DNA of 64,000 nt from Cellulomonas endophytica (GTDB taxonomy: Bacteria; Actinomycetota; Actinomycetes; Actinomycetales; Cellulomonadaceae): NCBI RefSeq assembly GCF_004123805.1, contig NZ_RWJX01000004.1, positions 51,134 through 115,133 on the forward strand, written 5' to 3'. Below, in pieces: positions 24,249-33,031 of this stretch; positions within the stretch are counted from its first letter, which is position 1, and every line of letters begins with the position of its first letter. Position numbers and translations under genes: made by a program. Under the pieces are notes generated by a model. That model saw only the letters and a program-made list of their open reading frames with translations, was not told the DNA's origin and searched no databases.

Positions 24249-25253
24249 ATGCGTCCCGCCCGCAAGTCCCTCGTCCCCGCGTCGGCCCTCGCGCTCGCCC
24301 TCGGGCTCGCCGCCTGCTCCACCGGCACGCCGGAGGGCAGCAGCCCCGCCTCCGAGGCCGCCGCCGGGGAGGACGGCGATGTCGCGCTGACCTTCATCCA
24401 GGGCGTGATCGGCGACAACTTCTACATCTCCATGGAGTGCGGCGTGCGCGCCGCGGCCGAGGAGCTGGGCGGCGTCACCGTCACCGTCCAGGGCCCGCAG
24501 AAGTTCGACGCCTCGCTGCAGCAGCCGATCCTCCAGTCGGTCGTCGCCACGGAGCCGGACGCGATCCTCATCGCCCCGAACGACGTGACGGCCCTGCAGA
24601 AGCCGCTCGAGGACGCCTCGGCGAACGCCGAGATCGTGCTCGTCGACACCACCGTGGAGGACCCCTCCTTCGCGGTGTCCGAGATCTCCTCCGACAACGT
24701 CGGCGGCGGTGCGGCGGCGTTCGACGCCATCAAGCAGCTCGTGCCCGACGGCGGCCAGGTGCTCGTCATCGACAACCAGCCCGGCATCTCGACCTCGGAC
24801 GCCCGCGTCAAGGGCTTCGAGGACGCGGCGGCGCAGGACAGCGCCTTCGAGTACGTCGGGGTGCAGTACGCGCAGAACCAGCCGGCCCAGGCGGCGCAGA
24901 TCGTCACCTCGACGCTCCAGCGCTACCCGGACCTCAAGGCGATCTTCGCGACGAACATCTTCAGCGCCGAGGGCGCGGCCACGGGCATCGAGCAGGCCGG
25001 CAAGGCCGGCGAGGTGCAGGTCGTCGGCTTCGACGCCGGCCCCGCCCAGGTCGACGCCCTGAACGACGGCACGGTCCAGGCCGTCATCGCCCAGCAGCCG
25101 TACGACATCGGCTACCAGGGCGTCGAGCAGGCCCTGGCCGCCATCAACGGCGAGGCCACGGAGGCCCAGATCCAGACGGGCTTCACGATCCTCACGAAGG
25201 ACAACCTGGAGTCCGAGGAGGGCCAGGCGGCGATCTACGCCTCCGAGTGCTGA
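24249..25253 (+). CDS. Sugar ABC transporter substrate-binding lipoprotein (RbsB/FrcB-like)
   Basis: 334 residues. Lipobox LAAC around residues 20-23, then a Ser/Gly/Glu-rich linker. The periplasmic-binding fold (FIQGVIGDNFYISMECGVRAAAEELG, later NVGGGAAAFDAIKQLV and VVGFDAGPAQVDAL) is of the D-ribose/fructose/xylose type; the ligand cannot be fixed. The ATG directly follows the permease TAG. Strong terminator hairpin 58 bases downstream. Confidence 0.93.
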   Translation: MRPARKSLVPASALALALGLAACSTGTPEGSSPASEAAAGEDGDVALTFIQGVIGDNFYISMECGVRAAAEELGGVTVTVQGPQKFDASLQQPILQSVVATEPDAILIAPNDVTALQKPLEDASANAEIVLVDTTVEDPSFAVSEISSDNVGGGAAAFDAIKQLVPDGGQVLVIDNQPGISTSDARVKGFEDAAAQDSAFEYVGVQYAQNQPAQAAQIVTSTLQRYPDLKAIFATNIFSAEGAATGIEQAGKAGEVQVVGFDAGPAQVDALNDGTVQAVIAQQPYDIGYQGVEQALAAINGEATEAQIQTGFTILTKDNLESEEGQAAIYASEC

Positions 25254-25310
25254 CCCCTCACCGGTCGGACCCTCCGCACGACCCGGCGCCCTGACGGCGC
25301 CGTCCTGATC

Positions 25311-25350
25311 GGCGCCGCCCCGCTCTGCCCGACGCGGGCGGGGCGGCGCC
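25311..25350 (+). terminator. Terminator after the ABC importer
   Basis: Perfect 13-bp stem, GGCGCCGCCCCGC (25311-25323) with GCGGGGCGGCGCC (25338-25350), 14-base loop. Read-through could still feed the kinase gene downstream. Confidence 0.7.
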
Positions 25351-25442
25351 CAGGCCGGAGGACCGGCCCTCTCGACACCGAACGACGGGCCACGGCCCGC
25401 CCCCGACCGCCACCGACGCGGTCCCGACGAAGGAGCCCGGAC

Positions 25443-26807
25443 GTGGGACAGCTGGTCGCTGGACTGGACCTCGGGAGCACCGGGGTGAAGGTCCTGGTCG
25501 CCGACGAGGACGGCACGGAGGTGCTGGTCCGCCAGCGACCCACCCCCTGGGTCGCCGGCCCCGGCGGCACCACCGACCTGCGGGCGGCGGACCTGATGGC
25601 CGTCGTCCGGGACCTGCTCGACGACGTCGACGTGGCGCTGCCGGCCGTCGCCGGGGACCGCGAGCCGCGCATCCGTGCCCTCGCCGTGTCGGGCATGGGG
25701 GAGACGGGCTTCCTGCTCGACGCGGCCGGCGAGGCCCTGGCCCCCGGCCTGGCGTGGTTCGACCCGCGCGGCGCCGAGCAGGTCGACGCCCTCCCCGCCG
25801 AGCTGCGCGCCGAGTTCCCCGGGCGGACCGGGCTCCCCTGGGGCGTCCAGGTGACCGTTGCCAAGATCCTCCACCTGCGCTCGGAGGGCGTGCCGCTGGC
25901 CGGCGCCCGCTGGGCCAACCTGCCCGAGCACGTCGCGCACGCCCTCGGCGGACGGCTCGTCAGCGAGCTGTCCCTGGCCTCGCGCACCGGGCTCCTCGAC
26001 CAGGACACCGGCGCCCCCTGGCGGGCCATGCTGGACCACCTCGGCGTGGACGAGGGCTTCCTGCCCGAGCCCGTCGCCGCCGGCACCGACCTGGGGGAGG
26101 CGGCCCCCGGTGCCGTGCCCGCCTCCGTCGTCGGCGCGCGCCTGACCGTCGCCGGCCACGACCACCTCGTCTCCGCCGTCGCCGGCGGCCTCGACGCCGC
26201 GGACCGGTACCACGTGTCCATGGGCACGGCCGAGGTGCTCCTGCGGGTCGTCGACGAGCCGCTGACCTTCGCGGCCCGCGCCCGCCTGGGGGAGGCCCTC
26301 ATCAACTGCGTCCGGCACGTGGTGCCGGGCCAGCACGTCCTCGTCGCCGGCGTGAAGACCGGGCTGCTCATGCGCCGGGTGCTGCAGCTCGTCGGCGTCC
26401 ACGACGCGACCGGCCGGGACCGGCTCGACGACGAGGTGCAGGCCCTCGGCGGCCGCTCGCGCCTCGAGCCCGGCGGCCTCGAGGTGGCCGGCGCCCGCAA
26501 CGACGACGGCGTGCTGCGCCTCACCGTCCGCTCCGACGGCGTCAGCCCGGCCGAGACCTTCCTCGCGGTGCTGCGCCACGGCAACGACGAGATCCGGCGG
26601 CTCGTCGACGTCATGGACCGGGAGATCCCCCCGGCGCGCACGACGCTGCTCGCGGGCGGCTGGGCCTCCATGGCGTCCGTCCGGCAGGAGCGCGCCGCCG
26701 TCCTGCCCGGCCTCGAGGTCTCGCCGCGCACGCAGGACACCGCGCACGGCGCCGCGCTCTTCGCCGCGCGCCTGCTGCCCGCCGCGCTGGCGGGCACGGA
26801 CCGCTGA
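25443..26807 (+). CDS. FGGY-family carbohydrate kinase
   Basis: 454 residues. Phosphate-binding start GLDLGSTGVKVLV, then LAVSGMGETGFLLD, PGLAWFDPRG and the catalytic-base segment VAGHDHLVSAVAGGL. The C-terminal domain has TLLAGGWASM and HGAALFAARLL. It phosphorylates a ketose or polyol; the residues do not identify xylulose, ribulose or another substrate. GTG start behind GAAGGAG. Placed between the importer and the aldolase, it probably acts on the imported sugar or its oxidised form. Confidence 0.9.
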   Translation: MGQLVAGLDLGSTGVKVLVADEDGTEVLVRQRPTPWVAGPGGTTDLRAADLMAVVRDLLDDVDVALPAVAGDREPRIRALAVSGMGETGFLLDAAGEALAPGLAWFDPRGAEQVDALPAELRAEFPGRTGLPWGVQVTVAKILHLRSEGVPLAGARWANLPEHVAHALGGRLVSELSLASRTGLLDQDTGAPWRAMLDHLGVDEGFLPEPVAAGTDLGEAAPGAVPASVVGARLTVAGHDHLVSAVAGGLDAADRYHVSMGTAEVLLRVVDEPLTFAARARLGEALINCVRHVVPGQHVLVAGVKTGLLMRRVLQLVGVHDATGRDRLDDEVQALGGRSRLEPGGLEVAGARNDDGVLRLTVRSDGVSPAETFLAVLRHGNDEIRRLVDVMDREIPPARTTLLAGGWASMASVRQERAAVLPGLEVSPRTQDTAHGAALFAARLLPAALAGTDR

Positions 26808-26925
26808 CGCCTCCGGGCGTCCCCGCCGGCCCGGGCCACCCCGGGCACCACGACCACCCGCACCTCCCCACCACCCGCCGGACCGGCGGGCCCAGGACCC
26901 GACCGCAGGACGACTGGAGACCGAC

Positions 26926-27828
26926 ATGAACCCGCTGAACACGCTCGAGCGACGCGCCATGGCCTCGATCAGCACGCCGGAGGGCGCGATGCTCATCGTC
27001 GCCGGCGACCAGCGCAACGGCATGAAGGCCGTCATGGGCCACCCGGACGGCGCCGGCGCCATCACCACCGCCGAGCTCGCCGACGCCAAGCGCGACCTCG
27101 TCCGCCACCTCGGCAACCACGCGCCGGCGATCCTCCTCGACCCCGAGGTCGCCCTCCCGCAGATCGTCGACGAGGACGTCCTCAGCCCCTCGACGGCGCT
27201 CGTCGTCGGGATGGACGCCTCCGGCTTCGAGACCGTGGACGGCCTGCGCCACACGCAGTTCGTGCCCGGCGTCACGCCCCGCACGGTCCGCGACCTCGGC
27301 GGCAGCGTCGCCAAGATGCTCTGGTACGTGCGCCCCGACCGTCAGGACGCCTCCTCGCGGGTGGCGCAGGAGATGCGTGACCTCATCGCCGCCTGCGAGG
27401 CCGAGGGCCTGCTCCACATCGTCGAGCTGCTCACCTACAAGCTCGAGGACGAGAGCCCTGAGGAGTTCGCCGCCGCGTTCCCGTCCCTCGTCGTCGACGG
27501 GGCCGCCCTGGCCGTGGCCTGCGGCGCCAAGGTCCTCAAGCTCGCCTTCCCGGGCTCGGCCGAGGCCTGCGCCGCGGTGACCCGTGCCGCGGACGGCGTG
27601 CCGTGGGCCGTGCTCTCCGCCGGCGTCGACCACTCCACGTTCATCGCGCAGGTGGGCACGGCGATGGCGAACGGCGCGAGCGGCGCCATGGCCGGCCGGT
27701 CCCTGTGGAAGGACAGCCTCGCGATGACGTCCGCCGAGCGCGAGCGGCTCCTCACGGAGCGGGCGCAGCCGCGCCTGGCCGAGCTGCGCGACGCGGTGAA
27801 CGGCGCCCCCGTGGCGGCCGTCGCCTGA
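26926..27828 (+). CDS. Class I aldolase of the LacD/YihT family
   Basis: 300 residues, a TIM barrel without metal ligands. The Schiff-base lysine is expected near residue 205 in KVLKLAFPGS, which aligns with LYKVEMP of YihT. GVPWAVLSAGVDHSTF matches the late barrel motif of YihT (PWVILSSGVDEKLF), and ANGASGAMAGRSLWKD closes the phosphate site. LacD splits tagatose 1,6-bisphosphate and YihT splits a sulfo-sugar phosphate. With two kinases in the regulon, a ketohexose bisphosphate is a sensible substrate here, but this is inference. Confidence 0.75.
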   Translation: MNPLNTLERRAMASISTPEGAMLIVAGDQRNGMKAVMGHPDGAGAITTAELADAKRDLVRHLGNHAPAILLDPEVALPQIVDEDVLSPSTALVVGMDASGFETVDGLRHTQFVPGVTPRTVRDLGGSVAKMLWYVRPDRQDASSRVAQEMRDLIAACEAEGLLHIVELLTYKLEDESPEEFAAAFPSLVVDGAALAVACGAKVLKLAFPGSAEACAAVTRAADGVPWAVLSAGVDHSTFIAQVGTAMANGASGAMAGRSLWKDSLAMTSAERERLLTERAQPRLAELRDAVNGAPVAAVA

Positions 27829-27840
27829 CGACCCCCGCCC

Positions 27841-27881
27841 ACGGGCGGGCCCGGGCCGCCACGGCGCCCGGGCCCGCCCGT
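27841..27881. terminator. Bidirectional terminator between aldolase and lacI2
   Basis: Perfect 16-bp inverted repeat, ACGGGCGGGCCCGGGC (27841-27856) with its complement at 27866-27881 and a nine-base loop, midway between two convergent genes. Confidence 0.8.
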
Positions 27882-27949
27882 CGGCGTCCCGTCCCGGTCC
27901 CGTTCCGCGTCCGTGGCCCGACGAGGGGGTCCGGCGGACGGGCCGCCCG

Positions 27950-28933
27950 TCAGGACGGGAGGGTGCAGCTCGCGCGCTCGACGAGCGTGGCCGGGACCGT
28001 CTCCCGGCGCCGGAAGCGGCGCTCGGGGTGGGCCAGCCGGTCGAGCACGCGCGTGGCGGCGAGCTCGCCGAGCCGGCGCGGGTGCTGGTCGAGCACCGTC
28101 ACGCCCGGCACGAGCGCGTCCGACAGCGGGAAGTCGCCGAACGACACGACGGCCATGCCCAGGTCCGCGAGCAGCGGGGCGAGGGCCATCGTGCAGCGGG
28201 CGTTCGAGCTCAGGAGGGCCGTCGGCGGGTCCGGCAGCGCGCGCAGGGCGGCGACGGCGGCGGCCGCACCCTCGCGGTCCGCCCCCTCCATCGCGACGAG
28301 CTCGGGCCGCTCGGGCAGCCCGGTCTCGGCCAGCGCGCGGCGGTGGCCCGCGAGGCGGGCGGCCGTGGTCGGCAGCGCGGCGGTGTCGCCCAGGAAGGCG
28401 ACCGCGCGGTGCCCGTGCTCGACGAGGTGCGCCGTCAGCCGGTGGGCCCCGTGCTCGTCGTCGCTGGCGAAGGAGTCCGCCGTCAGGCGCGAGGGGCGCC
28501 GGTCCACGAGGACGACCGGCGTCGACCGCGCCCAGGGGCGCAGGTAGGACTGGTCGTCGGAGACGGGGGCCAGCACGAGCCCGGCGAGGCGCCGGCTGAG
28601 GAGCGTCTGCACGCGCGCCCGCTCGGCGGCGGGGTCCTGGCCCGTGCCGGCGACGATCGTGAGCATGCCGCCGGCCGCGGCCGTGCGGTCGACCTGCTGC
28701 ACGACCGCGGCGAAGAAGGGGTCCTCGACGTCGGGGACGACGACGCCGATGACGGCGGAGCGCCCGTCGCGGAAGGTCGTGGCCAGCGCGTTCGGCAGGT
28801 AGCCGAGCTCGTCGAGGGCCCGCTGCACGCGGGCGCGCGTCTCGGGGGCCACGTGCGGGTCGCCCGTGTGCACCCGCGAGACCGTCTTGCCGGACACGCC
28901 GGCGCGCGCCGCGACGTCGCGCATGCTCACCAC
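27950..28933 (-). CDS. Second LacI-family regulator of the regulon
   Basis: 327 residues. Helix-turn-helix MRDVAARAGVSGKTVSRVHTGDP, then the effector domain (GVVVPDVEDPFFAAVVQQVD). The GTG at 28933 is preferred to a GTG one codon later and ATG three codons later, because GGAGGAGGGG (28941-28950) is seven bases upstream. It follows the SDR gene in the same direction after 53 bases and so shares its operator-controlled promoter. Confidence 0.92.
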   Translation of the reverse strand: MVSMRDVAARAGVSGKTVSRVHTGDPHVAPETRARVQRALDELGYLPNALATTFRDGRSAVIGVVVPDVEDPFFAAVVQQVDRTAAAGGMLTIVAGTGQDPAAERARVQTLLSRRLAGLVLAPVSDDQSYLRPWARSTPVVLVDRRPSRLTADSFASDDEHGAHRLTAHLVEHGHRAVAFLGDTAALPTTAARLAGHRRALAETGLPERPELVAMEGADREGAAAAVAALRALPDPPTALLSSNARCTMALAPLLADLGMAVVSFGDFPLSDALVPGVTVLDQHPRRLGELAATRVLDRLAHPERRFRRRETVPATLVERASCTLPS

Positions 28934-28986
28934 GGGCGTCCCCCTCCTCCCCGGCCGTGCCGCTCCCCGCCCTGCCCGGCCGGTCG

Positions 28987-29715
28987 TCAGCGGGCGGTGT
29001 AGCCGCCGTCGATCGGCAGGTGCGCCCCGGAGATCATGGAGGCGCCGTCGCCGAGGAGGAACACGACGGGCGCCGCGACCTCGTCCTGGGTGGCCCAGCG
29101 GCCCAGCGGCATCTGCGCGAGGAACGGGCCCTCGATCTCGGGGCGGCCCCAGTAGAACGCCGACATCTCCGTCATGACGACGGTGGGGTGCACGCTGTTG
29201 ACGCGGATGCCGTACTTCCCGAGCTCGAGCGCGCTGACCCGGGTGATGTTGTCCATCGCGGCCTTCGACGAGCCGTAGGAGATGTGGCTCTCGAGCGCGA
29301 CGAGGGACGCCTGGCTCGAGACGTTGACGATGGAGCCGCCCCGGCCCAGGCGGATCATCGTGCGGCTGGCGTACTTCGTCACGAGCAGCGTGCCGCGCGC
29401 GTTGATCGCCATGACCTTGTCGAACACGGCGATGTCCGTGTCCATCGGGCTGGCGATCTCGCCGCCGAAGCCGCCGCAGTTCACGACGCCCCACAGGTCG
29501 AGGTCGCCGATCGCGGCCGCGATCTCGTCCTCCGAGGTGAGGTCGAAGACCGCGGTGCGCACACCGGTCTCGGCGACGATCGCCTCGAGCGACCCCGCCG
29601 TCCGCCCGCTGGCCACCACGTCCGCGCCGGCCGCGACGAGCTGCCGCACGATCGCCCCGCCGATGCCGCCGCCCGCGCCGGTGACCAGCACCGTCCTGCC
29701 GCCGAAGTCGCTCAT
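28987..29715 (-). CDS. Short-chain dehydrogenase, L-xylulose reductase (DCXR)-like
   Basis: 242 residues. NAD(P) motif TGAGGGIG (about 12-19); catalytic serine in VNVSSQAS and Y-x-x-x-K in SYGSSKAAMD. The segment RVNSVHPTVVMTEM closely matches the NPTVVMTxM element of dicarbonyl/L-xylulose reductases. The likely reaction is interconversion of a polyol and its ketose. First gene of the leftward SDR-lacI2 unit, divergent from the second kinase gene across two operators. Confidence 0.88.
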   Translation of the reverse strand: MSDFGGRTVLVTGAGGGIGGAIVRQLVAAGADVVASGRTAGSLEAIVAETGVRTAVFDLTSEDEIAAAIGDLDLWGVVNCGGFGGEIASPMDTDIAVFDKVMAINARGTLLVTKYASRTMIRLGRGGSIVNVSSQASLVALESHISYGSSKAAMDNITRVSALELGKYGIRVNSVHPTVVMTEMSAFYWGRPEIEGPFLAQMPLGRWATQDEVAAPVVFLLGDGASMISGAHLPIDGGYTAR

Positions 29716-29812
29716 GACGTCCGTCCTCTCGTCGTCCCCGGGCGCGGGCGGACGTCGGTCGGCCGCCGTGCCGGAGGGGTGTCCCCGGCGATGCTGCCAC
29801 AGCGGGGACGGT

Positions 29813-29830
29813 CATGTCACCGGTGACATG
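29813..29830. promoter_or_regulatory. LacI-type operator B1
   Basis: Perfect 18-bp palindrome CATGTCACCGGTGACATG. On the minus strand its GTGACA is the -35 box of the SDR promoter, with CAGCAT 18 bases on. Half-sites are those of operators A and B2 in reverse order. Confidence 0.75.
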
Positions 29831-29837
29831 GCGACCG

Positions 29838-29867
29838 TTGACATCGGTGTCACGGCGGGCCTAGCGT
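29838..29867 (+). promoter_or_regulatory. Promoter of the kinase-dehydrogenase unit with operator B2
   Basis: -35 TTGACA (29838-29843), 18-base spacer, -10 TAGCGT (29862-29867). Operator TGACATCGGTGTCA (29839-29852) covers the -35 box, the same layout as at 21061. Confidence 0.78.
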
Positions 29868-29953
29868 CGGGGCAGCACCCCGGGTCGCAGAGTCGCGCGC
29901 ACCGGGACGTCCACCGCCGGGCCACCCGCGGGGACCGACAGGGAGGGCTCGAC

Positions 29954-30652
29954 GTGGACGTCGACAGCGAGCAGGGCGCGTTCGAGGGGCTCGCGCCCGG
30001 CGCACCGGTGCGGGCGACCGTCGCGGACCTCGTCGCGCGGGCGCGGGGTCTGGCGGCACGCGGCCCCCGCACGCTGCTCGGCATCGTCGGCGCCCCCGGC
30101 GCGGGCAAGTCCACGCTCTGCACCGCGCTCGCCGGCACCCTGCCGCAGAGGGCGGTCGTCGTCGGGATGGACGGCTTCCACCTGGCCGACGAGGTGCTGC
30201 GCGGGCTCGGCCGGCGGGAGCGCAAGGGCGCCCCCGACACGTTCGACGTCGCCGGGTACGTGGCGCTCCTGGACCGCCTGCGCCGGCCGACGGAGGGCGT
30301 CGTGTACGCGCCCCTGTTCGACCGCTCGATCGAGGCCGCGATCGCCGGCGCCGTGCCGGTGCCGTCGGACGTGCCGCTCGTCGTCACCGAGGGCAACTAC
30401 CTCCTGCACGACGAGCACGGCTGGGAGGCGGTCCGCAGCCGGCTCGACGAGGTCTGGTACCTCGACGTGCCGCCCGAGGAGCGGGTCCGGCGCCTCGTCG
30501 CCCGCCGCACGGGCCACGGCGAGGACGCGACGACGGCCCGGGCCTGGGTGCTCGGCGTCGACGCCCCGAACGGCGACGTCGTCGACCGGGGCCGTGCTGC
30601 CGCGGACCTCGTCGTGCAGCTCGTCGCGGACCCGCCCGCCGCACCCGCCTGA
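29954..30652 (+). CDS. P-loop kinase of the PRK/uridine-kinase type (FrcK-like)
   Basis: 232 residues. P-loop GAPGAGKST (about 46-54), then VVVGMDGFHLADEVL, the acceptor-binding segment of this family, and VVTEGNYLL. A lid region has RRLVARRTGHG. Relatives sit beside Frc-type importers. It probably adds a phosphate to a sugar or sugar phosphate. GTG start behind GGGAGGG. Together with the FGGY kinase it gives the regulon two kinases, which would suit formation of a bisphosphate. Confidence 0.8.
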   Translation: MDVDSEQGAFEGLAPGAPVRATVADLVARARGLAARGPRTLLGIVGAPGAGKSTLCTALAGTLPQRAVVVGMDGFHLADEVLRGLGRRERKGAPDTFDVAGYVALLDRLRRPTEGVVYAPLFDRSIEAAIAGAVPVPSDVPLVVTEGNYLLHDEHGWEAVRSRLDEVWYLDVPPEERVRRLVARRTGHGEDATTARAWVLGVDAPNGDVVDRGRAAADLVVQLVADPPAAPA

Positions 30653-30733
30653 CCGGCGCCCGCCGGCGCCCCGGCGCGCCGCGGGCCCTCCCTGCGCACG
30701 TCCCGCCCCGCCGCCGCCCTCGAGAGGACCCCC

Positions 30734-32224
30734 ATGACCGAGCTCCGGCCGAGCACGCTCGCCGACCTGGACCCCCGCGTCGCCGTGCCGTCGTACGACC
30801 GCGCCGCGGTCGGCGTGGGCGTCGTCCACCTCGGGGTCGGCGGCTTCCACCGCGCCCACCAGGCCCTCTACCTCGACGACGTGCTCGCCTCGGGCGACCT
30901 CGGCTGGGGCGTCTGCGGCGTGGGGCTGCTGCCCGGGGACGCCCGTGTGCGGGACGCCGTCGCCGCGCAGGACGGGCTCTACACGCTGGTCACCACCGCA
31001 CCGGACGGGTCGGAGGCGGTGCGGGTCGTCGGCAGCCTCGTGCGGTACCTGTTCGCCCCCGACGACCCCGAGGCCGTGCTCGAGGTCCTGGCGGCGCCGT
31101 CGACCCGGATCGTCTCGCTCACGGTGACGGAGGGCGGCTACGGCGTCGACGACGCCACGGGCGCCTTCGACCCCCAGGACGCGCTCACGCTCGCCGACCT
31201 GGCGGGGGCCGGCACGCCCGGGCTCGCCCCGGGCAGCGCCCTGGGGTTCCTGGCCGAGGGGCTGCGGCGGCGCCGGGCCGCCGGCGTCGTGCCGTTCACG
31301 GTGATGTCGTGCGACAACATCCAGGGCAACGGGCACGTCGCGCGCACCGCGCTGACCTCGTTCGTCCGCGCGTCCGACCCGGCCCTGGCCGACTGGATCG
31401 CCGCCGAGGTGGCGTTCCCGTCCTCCATGGTCGACCGGATCACGCCCGTGCCGACGCCCGCCGTCGCGGCGGACCTCGCCGAGCGCCGGGGCGTCGAGGA
31501 CGTGTGGCCCGTCCGGTCGGAGAGCTTCCGGCAGTGGGTGCTCGAGGACCGGTTCACCGCCGGCCGCCCCGACCTGGCCGCGGTCGGCGTGCAGGTCGTC
31601 GAGGACGTCGAGCCGTTCGAGCGGATGAAGCTGCGGCTGCTCAACGCGGGGCACCAGGCCGTGGGCCACCTGGGCCTGCTGGCCGGCTGGACCTGGGTGC
31701 ACGACGTCTGCAGCGACCCGACCTTCCGCGGCGTGCTGCGCCGCTACTGGGAGGAGGAGGCCGTCCCGACGCTCGGCGAGGTGCCGGGGACCGACCTGGG
31801 GGCGTACTGCGACAGCCTCGTCGCCCGGTTCTCGAGCGAGGCCGTCCGCGACACCCTCGACCGCCAGGTCGTCGACGCCTCCGACCGCATCCCCAAGTTC
31901 CTCCTGCCCGTGGTGCGCGACCGGCTCGCCGCCGGCGGCTCCGTCGAGGTGGCGGCGCTCGTGATCGCGGCGTGGGGCGTGCGCCTGGAGCGGGCCGCCG
32001 CGGGGCTGGAGGACGCGGCCCCCGACCGGCGGCACCCGGCGCTGCTCGAGGCGGTCGCGGGGGAGGCCGCCTCCCCCGGCGCCCTCCTGCGGCTGCGTCC
32101 CGTCTTCGGCGACCTCGGGGACGAGCTGCGTCTCGTCGAGCCCTACCTGCGGGCCCGGGCGGCCCTCGTCGACCGGGGCGCCCGGGCCGTCCTCGCCGAG
32201 GTCGCGGCGGGCGCCACGCCCTGA
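30734..32224 (+). CDS. Mannitol-dehydrogenase-family polyol/uronate oxidoreductase
   Basis: 496 residues. N-terminal NAD domain with VVHLGVGGFHRAHQALYLDD; substrate domain with the catalytic lysine in ERMKLRLLNAGHQA. Length and motifs fit the long-chain family of mannitol 2-dehydrogenase and fructuronate/tagaturonate reductases; the choice between polyol and uronate cannot be made from sequence alone. Second gene of the operator-controlled unit, 81 bases after the kinase. Confidence 0.9.
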   Translation: MTELRPSTLADLDPRVAVPSYDRAAVGVGVVHLGVGGFHRAHQALYLDDVLASGDLGWGVCGVGLLPGDARVRDAVAAQDGLYTLVTTAPDGSEAVRVVGSLVRYLFAPDDPEAVLEVLAAPSTRIVSLTVTEGGYGVDDATGAFDPQDALTLADLAGAGTPGLAPGSALGFLAEGLRRRRAAGVVPFTVMSCDNIQGNGHVARTALTSFVRASDPALADWIAAEVAFPSSMVDRITPVPTPAVAADLAERRGVEDVWPVRSESFRQWVLEDRFTAGRPDLAAVGVQVVEDVEPFERMKLRLLNAGHQAVGHLGLLAGWTWVHDVCSDPTFRGVLRRYWEEEAVPTLGEVPGTDLGAYCDSLVARFSSEAVRDTLDRQVVDASDRIPKFLLPVVRDRLAAGGSVEVAALVIAAWGVRLERAAAGLEDAAPDRRHPALLEAVAGEAASPGALLRLRPVFGDLGDELRLVEPYLRARAALVDRGARAVLAEVAAGATP

Positions 32225-32308
32225 CCGGCGGCGCCGCGCCGGCGCCCGTCGTCCGGCGCCCGTCCTCGGTGGGGGAAGGCGGGCCTGGCGGCGGCCCGGC
32301 GCGTGCGG

Positions 32309-32314
32309 CACGCT
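32309..32314 (+). promoter_or_regulatory. -10 element, probable leaderless transcript (HTH-like gene)
   Basis: CACGCT six bases before the GTG at 32321. Confidence 0.4.
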
Positions 32315-32320
32315 CGTGCC

Positions 32321-33001
32321 GTGCTGCTGCCGCCCGGGGTCGCCGCCGGTGTCGCCGCCGGTGCCGTGCACCTCGCGTTCCGGCGGTGGCGGCGGCCGGG
32401 CGTCCGGCCCGGCTCGCGGTTCGTGACGCCGGCAGGCGTGGTCGAGGTGACCTCGGTGGACCTCGTCGAGGACCCGGCCGCCCTGACCGACGAGGACGCG
32501 CGCGCCGCCGGGCTGACCGACGCGGACGCGCTGCGCACCCTCCTCGACCCCGACGTCGTCGCCCGGCGCCGGCGGTCGGCGCGGTACGGCCGGGCAGCCC
32601 AGCCGGACGAGGACGCCGGCGGCGTCGCGGCCTGGCCGGTGTTCCGCGTGGGGCTCGCGTGGGCCGGGCCCGACCCCCGCGTCGAGCTGCGGCGGGCCGC
32701 GGACCTCTCCGACGACGAGGTGCGGCGCCTCGACGCCCGTCTCGACCGGCTGGACCGCGCGGCGGCGGACGGCCCGTGGACCGCGGCGACGCTGGACCTC
32801 GTCGCCCGGCGTCCCCACGTGCGGGCCCCGGACCTGGCCGCCGAGCTCGGACGCGAGCGCGACGCCTTCAAGATCGACGTCCGCAAGCTCAAGGCCCTGG
32901 GCCTGACCGAGAGCTTCGCGGTCGGCTACGCCCTCAGCCCCCGCGGCGAGGCGTACCTCGCCCTCAGCGCGCGCGGACGCGTCCGCCGGCCGCCGCCGTG
33001 A
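32321..33001 (+). CDS. Hypothetical protein with C-terminal winged-helix-like domain
   Basis: 226 residues, family not recognised. Residues 30-75 contain SRFVTPAGVVEVTSVDLV and an acidic helix. Residues 160-220 (TLDLVARRPHVRAPDLAAELGRERDAFKIDVRKLKALGLTESF) read as a winged helix for DNA binding, with LSPRGEAYL as the wing end. No membrane segment. Possibly a regulator; it stands alone between the dehydrogenase gene and a convergent methyltransferase gene. Confidence 0.6.
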   Translation: MLLPPGVAAGVAAGAVHLAFRRWRRPGVRPGSRFVTPAGVVEVTSVDLVEDPAALTDEDARAAGLTDADALRTLLDPDVVARRRRSARYGRAAQPDEDAGGVAAWPVFRVGLAWAGPDPRVELRRAADLSDDEVRRLDARLDRLDRAAADGPWTAATLDLVARRPHVRAPDLAAELGRERDAFKIDVRKLKALGLTESFAVGYALSPRGEAYLALSARGRVRRPPP

Positions 33002-33031
33002 ACGGCGCGCCGCACCCCCGGGCTCGAGCCG

